DNA of 64,000 bases. Source: Methanofervidicoccus abyssi. GTDB taxonomy: Archaea; AGJL01; Methanococci; Methanococcales; Methanococcaceae. The notes below the pieces were generated by a model that saw only the letters and a program-made list of their open reading frames with translations, did no database searches and was not told the DNA's origin. The stretch lies in assembly GCF_004310395.1 (NCBI RefSeq), contig NZ_BFAX01000002.1, positions 124,001 through 188,000 on the forward strand. Direction: 5' to 3'. The position numbers and the translations under genes were made by a program. Positions 18,844-27,892 of the stretch are shown here, piece after piece (within the stretch, counting starts at the first letter, position 1; each line of letters begins with the position of its first letter).

Positions 18844-18878
18844 GTTTGAAGGGGAACCCTTATGGGGACCCTTCAAAC
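18844..18878 (+). promoter_or_regulatory. SECIS element of fwdB
   Basis: 10-bp perfect stem GTTTGAAGGG with CCCTTCAAAC closing on GAA-CCC-TTAT-GGG-GA, an excellent match to the archaeal SECIS pattern. It lies 49 nt after the fwdB stop. Confidence 0.9.
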
Positions 18879-19058
18879 CCTATTAACTCTTTTTCTTAAA
18901 ATAATGTTAAGCTCAAAAAAAGAATGGTAAAGAGTAACAATTGTTATAATAAACATATCAAAATATTAAATTGTAAAATTTTTTTATAGATTATAATAAT
19001 ATAAAAAAGATTATAATAGGTTAGAAATTTTATACCTTAAACTTTTTTAAAAGTTAAT

Positions 19059-19484
19059 TTAATTTCCAAGAGCCCTATCTATAATAATATCCACTAATCT
19101 ATCATCTGGCCCTATAGGTTCTCTGTATACTATTTCCACATTCTCCGGAATCTCTAAAGATTCTTCATGATGATGATGGTGATGATGGTGTTCATGGTGG
19201 TGAGAGTTCTCTTCTTCTCCATTGTATATACCTAAGATCTTAGGAATATCCCTCTTTGTATGGTTCCCATGAGCTAGAAACACAGGCACCACAATTATCT
19301 TCTTAGCACCTTTTTCTATTACCTTTTTAATTGCCTGTGGTATTGTTGGTTCATTAAACTCCATCATACCTACTTCTACAATAGGATATATATTTCTCTT
19401 TCTTATTTTCTCTGCGATTTTATTAATTACTTCCTTTGAGTAGGGTAATCTACTACCATGACCTATTAAAACTAACGCCTCCAT
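19059..19484 (-). CDS. cfbA: Sirohydrochlorin nickel/cobalt chelatase (CfbA/CbiX small type) with His-rich loop
   Basis: Short-form CbiX chelatase (141 aa). In methanogens this family inserts Ni2+ into sirohydrochlorin for coenzyme F430 and can insert Co2+ for cobamides. The metal-ligand histidines are in LIGHGSR (His9) and FLAHGNHTKRDIP (His72, His75). A His-rich loop, HHHEHHHHHHHH, occupies 95-106 and may store metal. The ATG at 19484 follows GATGAGGTGTAGT; upstream in-frame starts lack a site. Monocistronic, pointing toward fwdB. Confidence 0.88.
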   Translation of the reverse strand: MEALVLIGHGSRLPYSKEVINKIAEKIRKRNIYPIVEVGMMEFNEPTIPQAIKKVIEKGAKKIIVVPVFLAHGNHTKRDIPKILGIYNGEEENSHHHEHHHHHHHHEESLEIPENVEIVYREPIGPDDRLVDIIIDRALGN

Positions 19485-19672
19485 ACTACACCTCATCATA
19501 CTTTTTTCAATAATATTCATACTAATCATCTATAAGTTATATATATGTTTTTCCATATTAGCTAAAATTATTTTACTTTAAGAAAATTACTTACCACAAT
19601 GTTTAAATAGAAATATTCTTCAATATATAAAAACACCCTGATTATTAACAAAGGAGTAAAAAGGTGTCAAAC

Positions 19673-19924
19673 ATGGAGGAGAGGATATATACTATACCCT
19701 TAAGAGATGTTACCAATAGATCCATATCTACAAAAAGAGCTCCAAGGGCTATAAAAAAAATAAGAGAGTTCTTAAAGAGACATACTAAGTGTGAGATAGT
19801 TAAACTGGATAGATCTATAAATGAGAAGATATGGGAGAGAGGCATATCTAAAATCCCTCCAAGGGTAAGAGTTAAAGTAATTAAAGAAGATGACAACGTA
19901 GTAAGAGCTGTACTGGTAGAATAA
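19673..19924 (+). CDS. rpl31e: Ribosomal protein L31e (eL31)
   Basis: About 83 residues, large-subunit protein. Family signatures are [21 protein letters not shown] and the terminal [11 protein letters not shown]. The ATG at 19673 is preferred with AAGGTG six bases ahead; a GTG at 19664 lies inside that site. First gene of the L31e-aIF6-LX operon. Confidence 0.95.
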   Translation: MEERIYTIPLRDVTNRSISTKRAPRAIKKIREFLKRHTKCEIVKLDRSINEKIWERGISKIPPRVRVKVIKEDDNVVRAVLVE

Positions 19925-19947
19925 GATCCTAACACTCTGTGATGGCT

Positions 19948-20634
19948 ATGAAAATAATAAAAGAATATTTTTCAGGGATACCTACCTTGGGGGTACTCTC
20001 CCTTGTCACAGAGTTATTTGGGCTCTTTCCTTACTTTGTTGAAGAGAAATCTTTAGAGAGATACTCTCGTATATTAAAGGTACCTGTTAAAGCTTTGAAT
20101 ATTGGAAACAGTTCTCTAATAGGCTCTCTCTCTGTGGCAAATTCCTACGGTATAGTACTCTCTCCCCTAGCTTTAAAGGAGGAGATAGAAATACTAAAGA
20201 GATTTTTAAGGGAAAACGATATCGACATTGTCGTTGAAAAAGTGGAAACAAAGACCACCGCCTTTGGTAATCTTATAGCTACCAACGACAGGGGATGCAT
20301 AATATCTAACGAATTGAAGGAGTATAGAAAGAAGATAGAAGATATATTGAATGTGGAAGTAGTACCCAGGGATGTTGCAGGGTTAAGTACTGTAGGTTCC
20401 AACTTAGTTATTACAAACAAAGGCGGTTTAGTTCATCCAAATACCTCAGAGGAAGAGATAAAAAGGTTGAAGGAAGTCTTCAAGGTGGATATATTGGAGA
20501 GAGGTACTGCCAACAAAGGTAACTTCTCAGTAGGTGCCTTTATAGTTGCGAATTCAAAGGGTGCTATAGTAGGTGGAGATACAACAGGACCTGAGATGCT
20601 AAAGATAGAGGAAGCTCTCGATCTAATAGAGTAA
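19948..20634 (+). CDS. eif6: Translation initiation factor 6 (aIF6)
   Basis: Ribosome anti-association factor binding the 50S subunit, a five-fold pseudo-symmetric pentein. Repeats are visible as recurring IGxxxVANSYG and TNKGGLVHPN-type motifs through about 228 residues. The ATG at 19948 is taken, with GTGATG serving as ribosome binding site; ATG 19942 and GTG 19939 are in-frame alternatives. Between L31e and LX, the conserved archaeal order. Confidence 0.95.
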   Translation: MKIIKEYFSGIPTLGVLSLVTELFGLFPYFVEEKSLERYSRILKVPVKALNIGNSSLIGSLSVANSYGIVLSPLALKEEIEILKRFLRENDIDIVVEKVETKTTAFGNLIATNDRGCIISNELKEYRKKIEDILNVEVVPRDVAGLSTVGSNLVITNKGGLVHPNTSEEEIKRLKEVFKVDILERGTANKGNFSVGAFIVANSKGAIVGGDTTGPEMLKIEEALDLIE

Positions 20635-20647
20635 TGAGGTGGTAGGA

Positions 20648-20878
20648 ATGATAAAGATCTACAGGATAAGTGGTAAAATACTCAGTAAAGAAGAACCTAT
20701 GTTCTTTAGAAAGGAATACAGGGCTCTAAAGAAGGAGGATGCTCTAGAGTATCTATACTCCGAGATGGGAAGTAAACACCATGTAAAGAGAACCCTTATT
20801 AAAATTGAGAAAATCGAGGAGATCTCTGAAGATGAGGTTACAGATCCAATACTTCAGAGTATAATAAGGATGTATTAA
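20648..20878 (+). CDS. rpl18a: Ribosomal protein LX (L18a/L20a type)
   Basis: 76-residue archaeal large-subunit protein. The opening MIKIYRISGKI and the ALEYLYSEMGSKHHVKRTLIKIEKIEEI core are diagnostic of LX. The ATG at 20648 follows TGAGGTGGTAGGA, whose first bases overlap the aIF6 stop region, indicating coupled translation. The spacer after it (20879-21163) is AT-rich with no gene seen. Confidence 0.94.
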   Translation: MIKIYRISGKILSKEEPMFFRKEYRALKKEDALEYLYSEMGSKHHVKRTLIKIEKIEEISEDEVTDPILQSIIRMY

Positions 20879-21163
20879 TTAGATTCTCTAATGTAAAAGA
20901 AAAAGATACAAATCATAGTGTAATAAAAAGGATTTAAACGGATAATATCTTATCTGTCCTGTTTAGCTTTACTACATTATTATTTTTTCTATAGTTGTAA
21001 ATTTATCGTTGTTATAATACTAATTTTTATTATAAGGGTTTTATTATTTTTTTAATTATTACTTAATAATAATTTTAATAACTCAATTATAATATAGATA
21101 GAAACTAAGATTTTTTATAACAGTAATAACAACTTTTTTACATCAAACAATAGGGTGAAGTTT

Positions 21164-21826
21164 ATGCACTTTGTAAGTGTTTTAGACGTTGAAAAGGATC
21201 TCTTAAAGGCTAATAAGAGACTTGCAGATAAAAATAGGGCACTTTTAGATAAATATAACGTAACTGCCTTTGACTTCATGGGTGCCATAGGTAGTGGAAA
21301 GACATTACTTATAGAGAGGCTAATTGAAAGGTTAAAAGATAGATACAGTATAGGATGTATTGCAGGGGATGTCATAGCCAAGTACGATGCAGAAAGGTTT
21401 AAGAAACATGGGGTGGAGGTTGTTCCCCTGAACACTGGAAAGGAGTGTCACTTAGACGCCCATTTAGTAAGTCACGCCTTAGAGGATCTCAACTTAGAGA
21501 AGTTAGATATACTCTTTATAGAGAATGTGGGGAATTTGATATGTCCTACAGATTTCGACCTCGGTACTCATAAGAGGGTGATTGTTATAAGTGTTACAGA
21601 AGGAGACGATACTGTTAAAAAACACCCAATGATATTTAAAACTGCAGATCTAACTGTTATAAATAAGATAGATGTTGCAGAAGCTGTAGGAGTAGATCCC
21701 TTGAAGATGAAAAGGGACGCTGAAAGTATAAACGATAAGATGGAAGTAGTACTTACATCCCTTAAGACTAACGAGGGGTTAGATAAGGTGGTTGATTTTA
21801 TAGTTAGAGCCAGGGAGAAAGGTTAA
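21164..21826 (+). CDS. hypB: Hydrogenase nickel incorporation GTPase HypB
   Basis: GTPase delivering nickel to NiFe hydrogenases such as Vhu. P-loop GAIGSGKT is at 40-47; the metal-binding ligands Cys95-His96 in KECHLDAH and Cys127 in NLICPTD match the archaeal HypB zinc/nickel site; the G4 motif is NKID. The N-terminal His-rich stretch of some bacteria is absent, as usual for methanococci. The ATG at 21164 follows AGGGTGA; an in-frame GTG at 21155 is inside that site. argS follows after 17 nt. Confidence 0.95.
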   Translation: MHFVSVLDVEKDLLKANKRLADKNRALLDKYNVTAFDFMGAIGSGKTLLIERLIERLKDRYSIGCIAGDVIAKYDAERFKKHGVEVVPLNTGKECHLDAHLVSHALEDLNLEKLDILFIENVGNLICPTDFDLGTHKRVIVISVTEGDDTVKKHPMIFKTADLTVINKIDVAEAVGVDPLKMKRDAESINDKMEVVLTSLKTNEGLDKVVDFIVRAREKG

Positions 21827-21843
21827 AGTATCTAAGTGATACC

Positions 21844-23577
21844 ATGATAGAGGTAGAAAATGCTATAATAGACGCCATACACAGAAAGATCCAGGAAATA
21901 TATGGAGAAAACATTGGAGATATACAGTTAGATGAGCCACCTTCATTGGAGTTAGGGGACTATTCAACGAATATATCATTCAGACTGGCAAGGATACTTA
22001 GGAAACCTCCAAAGGTTATTGCAGAGGAGTTGGGAGAGGTATTGAAGTCTGAAAATATTCCTTATGTTAGCGATGTGAGAGCAGTTAATGGTTATATAAA
22101 CTTCTTTTTAGATTATAGAATGTATTCCAGGGATGGTATAGATAGGATACTGAAGGAGAGGGAGAACTTCGGTAAGGGTAAGAAAAAAGGTAAAAAGGTT
22201 ATTCTCGAACACACCTCTGCAAATCCCAACGGTCCCCTCCATATAGGCCATGGTAGAAACGCCATAATAGGAGACAGTTTAGGGAGAATCTTGGAGTTTA
22301 TAGGTTATGATGTAGAAACTCATTACTATGTAAATGACATGGGAAGGCAGGAGGCTGTTGTTGTCTTTGGTTTAGAGAGATTTGAGATAGATAGAGATAA
22401 GAAACCAGATCATGCTATCGGAGAGATCTACATAAAGGCAAATAGACTCTTAGAAGAGAATCCTCAATTAGAGAAAGAGATAGGAAAAATAATGAAGGAA
22501 TACGAAGAATCCTTGGAGGGTAAAGAAAATAGTCCTATAGTAGAAAAGTTCCAGTGGGCTGTAAATTATGCCTTAGAAGGTATTAGGAAAACTTTAGATA
22601 ATCTCAATATCGAGCATGATATATTTGTATGGGAGAGTGAATATGTAAGAAATGGAATGGTAAAGGAAGTTATAAGAAGATTAATGAAGACTGGTAAGGT
22701 AATAAAAGAAGACGTTTATAAACTTGATCTGTCAGATTTTGGAATAGAAAAGAAACTTGTATTGATGAGATTAGATGGGACTACTCTCTACTCTACAAGG
22801 GATATAGCCTACCATCTGGACAAGATGTCAAGATGTGATATAGGTATAAATGTCTTAGGTGCAGATCACAAACTTACTGCCAATATAGTAAATGTCTCTT
22901 TAAAATTATTGAATTCTAAGACTCCAAAAGTGATATTTTACGAGTTTATATCTCTGCCGGAGGGATCCATGAGCACAAGGAGAGGTAGATTTGTAAGTTT
23001 AGATGAACTCTTCGAGGAGGCCAGGAAGAGGGCTACTGAGGAGGTTAAAAGGAGAGGTATTGCCAAAGATGAGAAAGAGATAAAAGAGATAGGTCATAAA
23101 ATCGCTGTAGGGGCGGTTAGGTATAACATAGTAAGGGTATCCCCAGAGAAACCTATGGTATTTAAATGGGAGGAAGCTTTAGACTTTGAAAAGGTTGGAT
23201 GTCCCGTTATACAATATGCCCATGCTAGATGCTGTAGGATATTAGAACATGTCAGGGAAATGGATAAGGTAGAGGACAGAGATCCCAAGGAGCTCTTCAA
23301 CTACGAGATGAAGGATCAGGAGAAGGTACTCATAAAAACCCTTCTGAAGTTTCCAAAGATACTTGAAATATCTGGAGAGTCTTTGAAACCTCAAACCCTA
23401 GCCCACTATATGTTAGATGTTGCCCAGAGGTTCAACAGTTTCTACGGAAACTGTCCAATACTGAAGGAGAAAAATGAGGATATACTGTACTCCAGGTTGA
23501 AGGTTGTAGAATCTACAAAAATAGTTATAGAAAACGGTCTTGGATTGTTAGGGATAGAGTGTCCAGGAAAGATGTAA
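21844..23577 (+). CDS. argS: Arginyl-tRNA synthetase
   Basis: Class I synthetase of 577 residues, full length. The additional N-terminal Add-1 domain ([14 protein letters not shown]), HIGH at 133-136 after TSANPNGP, and a KMSKS-loop substitute (SMSTRRG near 375-380) are present, as is typical of ArgRS; the C-terminal anticodon domain ends [13 protein letters not shown]. Probably transcribed with hypB. Spacer 23578-23804 behind it is AT-rich. Confidence 0.96.
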   Translation: MIEVENAIIDAIHRKIQEIYGENIGDIQLDEPPSLELGDYSTNISFRLARILRKPPKVIAEELGEVLKSENIPYVSDVRAVNGYINFFLDYRMYSRDGIDRILKERENFGKGKKKGKKVILEHTSANPNGPLHIGHGRNAIIGDSLGRILEFIGYDVETHYYVNDMGRQEAVVVFGLERFEIDRDKKPDHAIGEIYIKANRLLEENPQLEKEIGKIMKEYEESLEGKENSPIVEKFQWAVNYALEGIRKTLDNLNIEHDIFVWESEYVRNGMVKEVIRRLMKTGKVIKEDVYKLDLSDFGIEKKLVLMRLDGTTLYSTRDIAYHLDKMSRCDIGINVLGADHKLTANIVNVSLKLLNSKTPKVIFYEFISLPEGSMSTRRGRFVSLDELFEEARKRATEEVKRRGIAKDEKEIKEIGHKIAVGAVRYNIVRVSPEKPMVFKWEEALDFEKVGCPVIQYAHARCCRILEHVREMDKVEDRDPKELFNYEMKDQEKVLIKTLLKFPKILEISGESLKPQTLAHYMLDVAQRFNSFYGNCPILKEKNEDILYSRLKVVESTKIVIENGLGLLGIECPGKM

Positions 23578-23804
23578 ATTGATTTATTAGAAAAATTAAG
23601 CTTATAAAAATTATAAAAAAATAAAAATTAAAGAATATATAAGTGGAAAAACAAAAAACACAACTATTCTATGGAGATCTGGCAAAATAATAACCTAATA
23701 AGAATTTATACAGATAAAAAAGTAATTGGAGAAATAAGTATTTCTATCCAATCCCTTTTTTATTTTTTTATTTTTATTTTAATATCTTATTATTATCTTA
23801 CTTT

Positions 23805-23960
23805 TTAAGCTTTAAGCTTATTTCTTCTCCAATATCTCATCTTTGGGTGGGATCTTACCTTACCTTTCGTTTTTAACATTACAAATAGAGGAACTCTCCT
23901 GTTCTGTTTTAAAGCCTTGGCAAGCCTCAACTTTTTTCCAAGTGGTTTTATGGATCCCAT
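23805..23960 (-). CDS. rpl39e: Ribosomal protein L39e (eL39)
   Basis: 51-residue basic protein lining the exit tunnel. The chain begins [20 protein letters not shown] and ends in the signature [10 protein letters not shown] with a final Ala. It is often missed because of its size. The ATG at 23960 directly follows the stop of the PP-loop gene, whose last codons GGTGAT form the ribosome binding site, so the genes are translationally coupled. Confidence 0.95.
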   Translation of the reverse strand: MGSIKPLGKKLRLAKALKQNRRVPLFVMLKTKGKVRSHPKMRYWRRNKLKA

Positions 23961-24560
23961 TTATACATCACCTCTTTTTAATCCTATAACCCTGGATTGA
24001 ACATGTTTGGGGAAGTAATCTCTAGGATCTTTACCTTTGGCCCTTATCAAGGCTCTTATCTCAATTTCATAATCAGACTTCAATACACTGTCACTCTCTC
24101 CCTGGGAGAGTATAAAGTATCTATCTACAAGGTATTTTATAGTTTTATGTCCAAAGCCCATAAGAGGGTTTAAATACTCTATACCTTTTCTCATCTCTAT
24201 GCTCTGTATCTCGGAGTGAGATAACTTCGGCACTCTGTCATCCCTTCTAACACCATCTGCTATAACCTTATACTTATCTGCCAATATCTCTATAACCATT
24301 TTATGGAGATACTGGATACCTCTGGCAGGGTAGCCGTCTCTGAGGATAATCTCTACAGATCTCTCGATAATCTCTCTATCTAACAACTCCACTTTATGGG
24401 GGATATTCAATATATCTGCAGTCTCCTGGGCATACCTGTAGGAGTCCAACACTCCGAAATTTACAGTAACAAGTTCAACTTCATAACCTAACTTCTTCAA
24501 AAGTAATGCTGACAATGAACTGTCCTTTCCTCCACTGAATAAGACGTAGGCCTTTTTCAT
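23961..24560 (-). CDS. PP-loop ATP pyrophosphatase family protein
   Basis: Adenine nucleotide alpha-hydrolase fold protein (199 aa) with the PP-loop FSGGKDSS at 8-15 and a second conserved block DGVRRDDRVPKLSHSEIQS. It resembles tRNA-thiolation or asparagine synthetase-type PPases but the exact substrate is unknown; the position within a ribosomal protein operon (S19e-PDCD5-this-L39e) suggests an RNA or translation-related task. ATG start. Confidence 0.8.
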   Translation of the reverse strand: MKKAYVLFSGGKDSSLSALLLKKLGYEVELVTVNFGVLDSYRYAQETADILNIPHKVELLDREIIERSVEIILRDGYPARGIQYLHKMVIEILADKYKVIADGVRRDDRVPKLSHSEIQSIEMRKGIEYLNPLMGFGHKTIKYLVDRYFILSQGESDSVLKSDYEIEIRALIRAKGKDPRDYFPKHVQSRVIGLKRGDV

Positions 24561-24574
24561 ACATGGATACCTTT

Positions 24575-24925
24575 TTATTTTCTAATGAATTTTATCTCCC
24601 TCTTTTTAGACCTATTCATCTCGTAGAGTTTTTCTAGAAGTGATTTCAACACTTCATCAGAGATAGGCACCTGGATCCTTCCCATCTGTGCCAACTGGAT
24701 AAGCTGAAGTTCCACCTGGGCAGCAAGTTCAGGTTTTGCCAGTCTCAACCTAGCTAATCTAGCCCTTGCAGGTTCTGTAAGTATCTGTTTTAATATCTTT
24801 CTCTTCTGTATCTCGTACTGTTGTTGAAGCTGGAGGGCCTGTTGCTCTTCCTCAGTCATCCTACTGGCAGCAGCCCTTCTCTGGAGTTCTAATAATTTTC
24901 TCCTTCTTATCTCTTCAATATCCAT
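24575..24925 (-). CDS. PDCD5-family DNA-binding protein
   Basis: 116-residue helical protein of the PDCD5/TFAR19 family, conserved in archaea and eukaryotes, with nucleic acid binding proposed. The core LKQILTEPARARLARLRLAKPELA and IQVPISDEVLKSLLEK are characteristic; a Gln-rich coiled helix occupies about 25-45. Sits directly downstream of rps19e as in other euryarchaeota. Confidence 0.92.
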   Translation of the reverse strand: MDIEEIRRRKLLELQRRAAASRMTEEEQQALQLQQQYEIQKRKILKQILTEPARARLARLRLAKPELAAQVELQLIQLAQMGRIQVPISDEVLKSLLEKLYEMNRSKKREIKFIRK

Positions 24926-24961
24926 AATATCCCCTTATTAATTATTTAGAAAGGGAAGTAT

Positions 24962-25384
24962 CTATTCTACAATTTCATCCATAACCTCTTTTGCCGTATT
25001 ATCCAGTAAGGACTGTCCTTTAGGAGTGATTACTCTACCTTCTTTAGTTTTTGTTACAAGATCTAATCTCTCCAGCGCCTGTAGTGCTTTCCTTATAATA
25101 TTTCCACTGGCTTTGACAAACCTTTCAGGTTTATGTCCTCTGTTTTTCCTACCACCGTATGCAGTCCTCAGTCTCTCTACCCCTACAGGGCCGTTTATGT
25201 ATATCTTCCTGAGGATGGAGGCACATCTTATATACCACCAGTCTGGATCATGTGGCCTTCTCTCCTTATGAGCTCCAGTTTTCACAAAGTCTACCCACTC
25301 AGGTCTGTCTATGTTCATCTCTTTCAACTTCTTTGCCACTTTTTCAATAAGTTTTGATGGAGGCACATCGTACACCGTTGTCAT
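24962..25384 (-). CDS. rps19e: Ribosomal protein S19e (eS19)
   Basis: 140-residue small-subunit protein. The motifs [33 protein letters not shown] and [14 protein letters not shown] (given here as family landmarks) are intact in the N-terminal half, followed by a winged-helix end. First gene of the S19e-PDCD5-PPloop-L39e operon; preceded by a 297-bp AT-rich spacer containing one copy of the TTCCGAATACTGAAGAAG motif at 25611-25630. Confidence 0.95.
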   Translation of the reverse strand: MTTVYDVPPSKLIEKVAKKLKEMNIDRPEWVDFVKTGAHKERRPHDPDWWYIRCASILRKIYINGPVGVERLRTAYGGRKNRGHKPERFVKASGNIIRKALQALERLDLVTKTKEGRVITPKGQSLLDNTAKEVMDEIVE

Positions 25385-25681
25385 ATTTTACACCTCAAAA
25401 TTTTTATTTATTTTTATTTTTTTATTTATTTTATTATTTTATAATTATTATAAAAGAGTAAGATATTGAGCAAGTTCTTATATTATAAAGCAGTAGTATA
25501 TAATATTTACTAATAATATTTACTAAGTTGACATGCTATTTTATCGGTAGATTCTGGATCTTTTATTAAAAAAATTAAAAAATAGAATTAGTAAAACATA
25601 CAGCCTTTATTTTCCGAATACTGAAGAAGTAGAGTGGGAGTTCTGTTAAATCTTTTTTAAGTATTTTTTATTTTAGCATCC

Positions 25682-26062
25682 TTAAGATCCCTTAAATTTC
25701 TTAGCAAATTTCAAATTTTCAAACTCCTTTATATACTTCGACTTCTTACTCTTTTTGCTGGTGTATTTTTTCCACCCCTCCCTTGGTCTAAACAACGTTA
25801 TTACATTCCCAACTAAACTTACAATCTCTGCATCTGTCTCTAAAGCCAGTTTTCTAGCAATATCTTCCCGAGTATCTTTCTCCAGTGCTACCCTTCTAAT
25901 TTTAACCTTGATAAGCCCCTTATCCTTTATCTGCCTCTTTACCTCGTTAATAACTTTGTCAACTCCCTCTTTACCTATCCATACTACAGGAGATAATAAA
26001 TGAGATCGAGCTCTCAGTATCTTTCTAGCCTTTGAAGTTAGTCTCTTATTATTGCCTACCAT
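25682..26062 (-). CDS. CRM-domain (YhbY-like) RNA-binding protein
   Basis: 126 residues. The CRM/YhbY domain spans about 5-98 (LTSKARKILRARSHLLSP, GKEGV, GLIKVKIRR and VGNVITLFRPRE), associated with pre-50S ribosomes. A lysine-rich tail of about 25 residues follows. Divergent from the marker protein 3 gene, sharing an 84-bp promoter region. Confidence 0.85.
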   Translation of the reverse strand: MVGNNKRLTSKARKILRARSHLLSPVVWIGKEGVDKVINEVKRQIKDKGLIKVKIRRVALEKDTREDIARKLALETDAEIVSLVGNVITLFRPREGWKKYTSKKSKKSKYIKEFENLKFAKKFKGS

Positions 26063-26146
26063 AATAATCCCCTATGATTTTTATAGTAATTATTACAATA
26101 ATCATTCTAAATATCAACTATATAAAATTATTAGGAGAGGATTCTC

Positions 26147-27664
26147 ATGGTAAAAGTATTTGTAAATAACAAAGAAAAGGAGGGAAAATTCCTTAAAGAT
26201 GTAATTGAAGGAGAACCCTATATAGAGGGCAGTAATATAGTGATAGTAAAAGGAGTAAAAAGAGAATTAATAAAATCTAAGAAATACAGGATTGTCACAA
26301 CTAAGGGAGTAATGATAGTAGGTATAACTGAAGACTCAAAGGTTGTAGATTTTTGGAATAAAAACTATAAAAAATTTGTCAATAAGGGTGTTAGATGGAG
26401 AGGCGTATTCGATGTTGCATTTGGGCCTATAACCATAGATCTGGATATGAGTAACAAAGCTGAGAAATTTAAGAAGTGGGATGTAATATTGAGTATATCT
26501 GGATTTGATAAGAGTGAGGGACATTTAGTATTTATTAAAAGGGATACTACGGAGGTTTACGGTATTGAGAATCCAAAGATAGGAATACTTATAGGTGGTA
26601 AGAGGGTTCTATCCCAACTAACTCCAGAAGACAGGATACTATCTATAGAACCTCTAAGGGAATCAAAGGAGATGATAGATTATTTAACAACGAAGGATTT
26701 AGATATGGAACTTGAGGAGGGCTGGAAGATATGGACCTACTGTGAAGGTCAGTTAGATGGACCTCCTGAGACTGTTGAGCATGTCCTAGCACTTGTAGAA
26801 GATGGTTACTTCGAGATCGGAGAAAGTACAAATACCTATATTGCAGACTGTAGGTTACAGAGTCTTGAGATAGGAGGGGAGAGTACAGAGGATAGATTTA
26901 GAGGTGCTATTACAGTTAGAAATAGTGGGGAAGGTGTTGGCAAGGTGTATATTTACAGGGAGGGGAGGACGTCATCAGTATTCCACACCGTAGTAGGTAG
27001 GATAACAAGAGGTATAGAGCTGGTGGATTTTTCAGATGAAGGTATTATAACTGTTAAGTTGAAACCTGAGAGGTTAAACGTCGTAGGGAAGACCCAGAGT
27101 GAGGCAGGTGAGGTATTTAGGAGATATGGTATAGAGCATAAGAGGGAGGGAGATACTGAAGATAATGCCATAATAGTTGAGCAGAAACCGGAATTTACCT
27201 TAGAGGTACTTAGATCTAAGAAGGTAGTAACTAAGGGGTTATCTCCAGATAAACTACTCTATATTGAGATATTTGATAATGAGGCTCCAAGGACTGCCTG
27301 GTACTTCAGAAAAACCACGGGACTCACCACAAAGAGGATTGGTAAGTTAAAGGTGTATTTTAAGGTAGGAGATATGGTGATGTTTGAGAGGAACGAGAGG
27401 TATGCCCGTAAGTTACTACCCGAGAATACTCCATTAGACAGAGTAGAAAGAGGTTATATAGGAGTAACTAACATGGTGAAGAGATACACGGGATATATTG
27501 GTATTAGATTAAGTCCAAATGATAAATACGGCCCTACAGGAGAAACATTTGAAGGTAGTAACATCGTAGGTAGGGTAGTCCAGAATATAGAGATACTTAA
27601 AAAGGTAAAGGTGGGGGATGAAATCTATTTGTTTGAGGTTAGGAATGGTGCATCTAAATCATAA
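26147..27664 (+). CDS. Methanogenesis marker protein 3 (UPF0288)
   Basis: 505-residue protein of the UPF0288/methanogenesis marker 3 family, found in methanogens and some methanotrophic archaea; the biochemical role is not established. Landmarks recognised are GEPYIEGSNIVI near the N-terminus, EGWKIWTYCEGQLDGPPETVEHVL mid-protein and the C-terminal GYIGIRLSPNDKYGPTGETFEGSN. No membrane segments. The ATG is preceded by AGGAGAGGATTCTC. A hairpin terminator candidate lies 100 nt downstream. Confidence 0.8.
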   Translation: MVKVFVNNKEKEGKFLKDVIEGEPYIEGSNIVIVKGVKRELIKSKKYRIVTTKGVMIVGITEDSKVVDFWNKNYKKFVNKGVRWRGVFDVAFGPITIDLDMSNKAEKFKKWDVILSISGFDKSEGHLVFIKRDTTEVYGIENPKIGILIGGKRVLSQLTPEDRILSIEPLRESKEMIDYLTTKDLDMELEEGWKIWTYCEGQLDGPPETVEHVLALVEDGYFEIGESTNTYIADCRLQSLEIGGESTEDRFRGAITVRNSGEGVGKVYIYREGRTSSVFHTVVGRITRGIELVDFSDEGIITVKLKPERLNVVGKTQSEAGEVFRRYGIEHKREGDTEDNAIIVEQKPEFTLEVLRSKKVVTKGLSPDKLLYIEIFDNEAPRTAWYFRKTTGLTTKRIGKLKVYFKVGDMVMFERNERYARKLLPENTPLDRVERGYIGVTNMVKRYTGYIGIRLSPNDKYGPTGETFEGSNIVGRVVQNIEILKKVKVGDEIYLFEVRNGASKS

Positions 27665-27765
27665 AAATAATAATAATTTTAATAATTAAAATCATAAAAA
27701 ATAAAAAGTGAATCTTACAGTATCCTCCGAAACCCTAAGCATTTAGATGGGATAGTATTTCTGCC

Positions 27766-27795
27766 ATCTTTCTTCTTTAAGAAAGATTTTTTATT
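27766..27795 (+). terminator. Hairpin-T-run terminator candidate after the marker 3 gene
   Basis: Perfect 9-bp stem ATCTTTCTT with AAGAAAGAT (27766-27774 and 27779-27787), 4-nt loop CTTT, followed at once by a run of T. It lies between the marker 3 gene and aksA. Archaea mostly terminate at T-runs; the stem may add stability. Confidence 0.5.
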
Positions 27796-27892
27796 AACTT
27801 TGTATATCTATTTTAGCCAGCATCTAACAACACTATTTAGTGGTAAGAATTGAAATTGTTGAAATCTTATCTAATAAACTTAGGTGGAGGTT

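Noticed and set aside
19168-19205. ATGGTGATG-type CAT/CAC repeat in cfbA as a microsatellite or regulatory repeat
   Set aside because: It is in frame and encodes the His-rich loop typical for some CbiX proteins.
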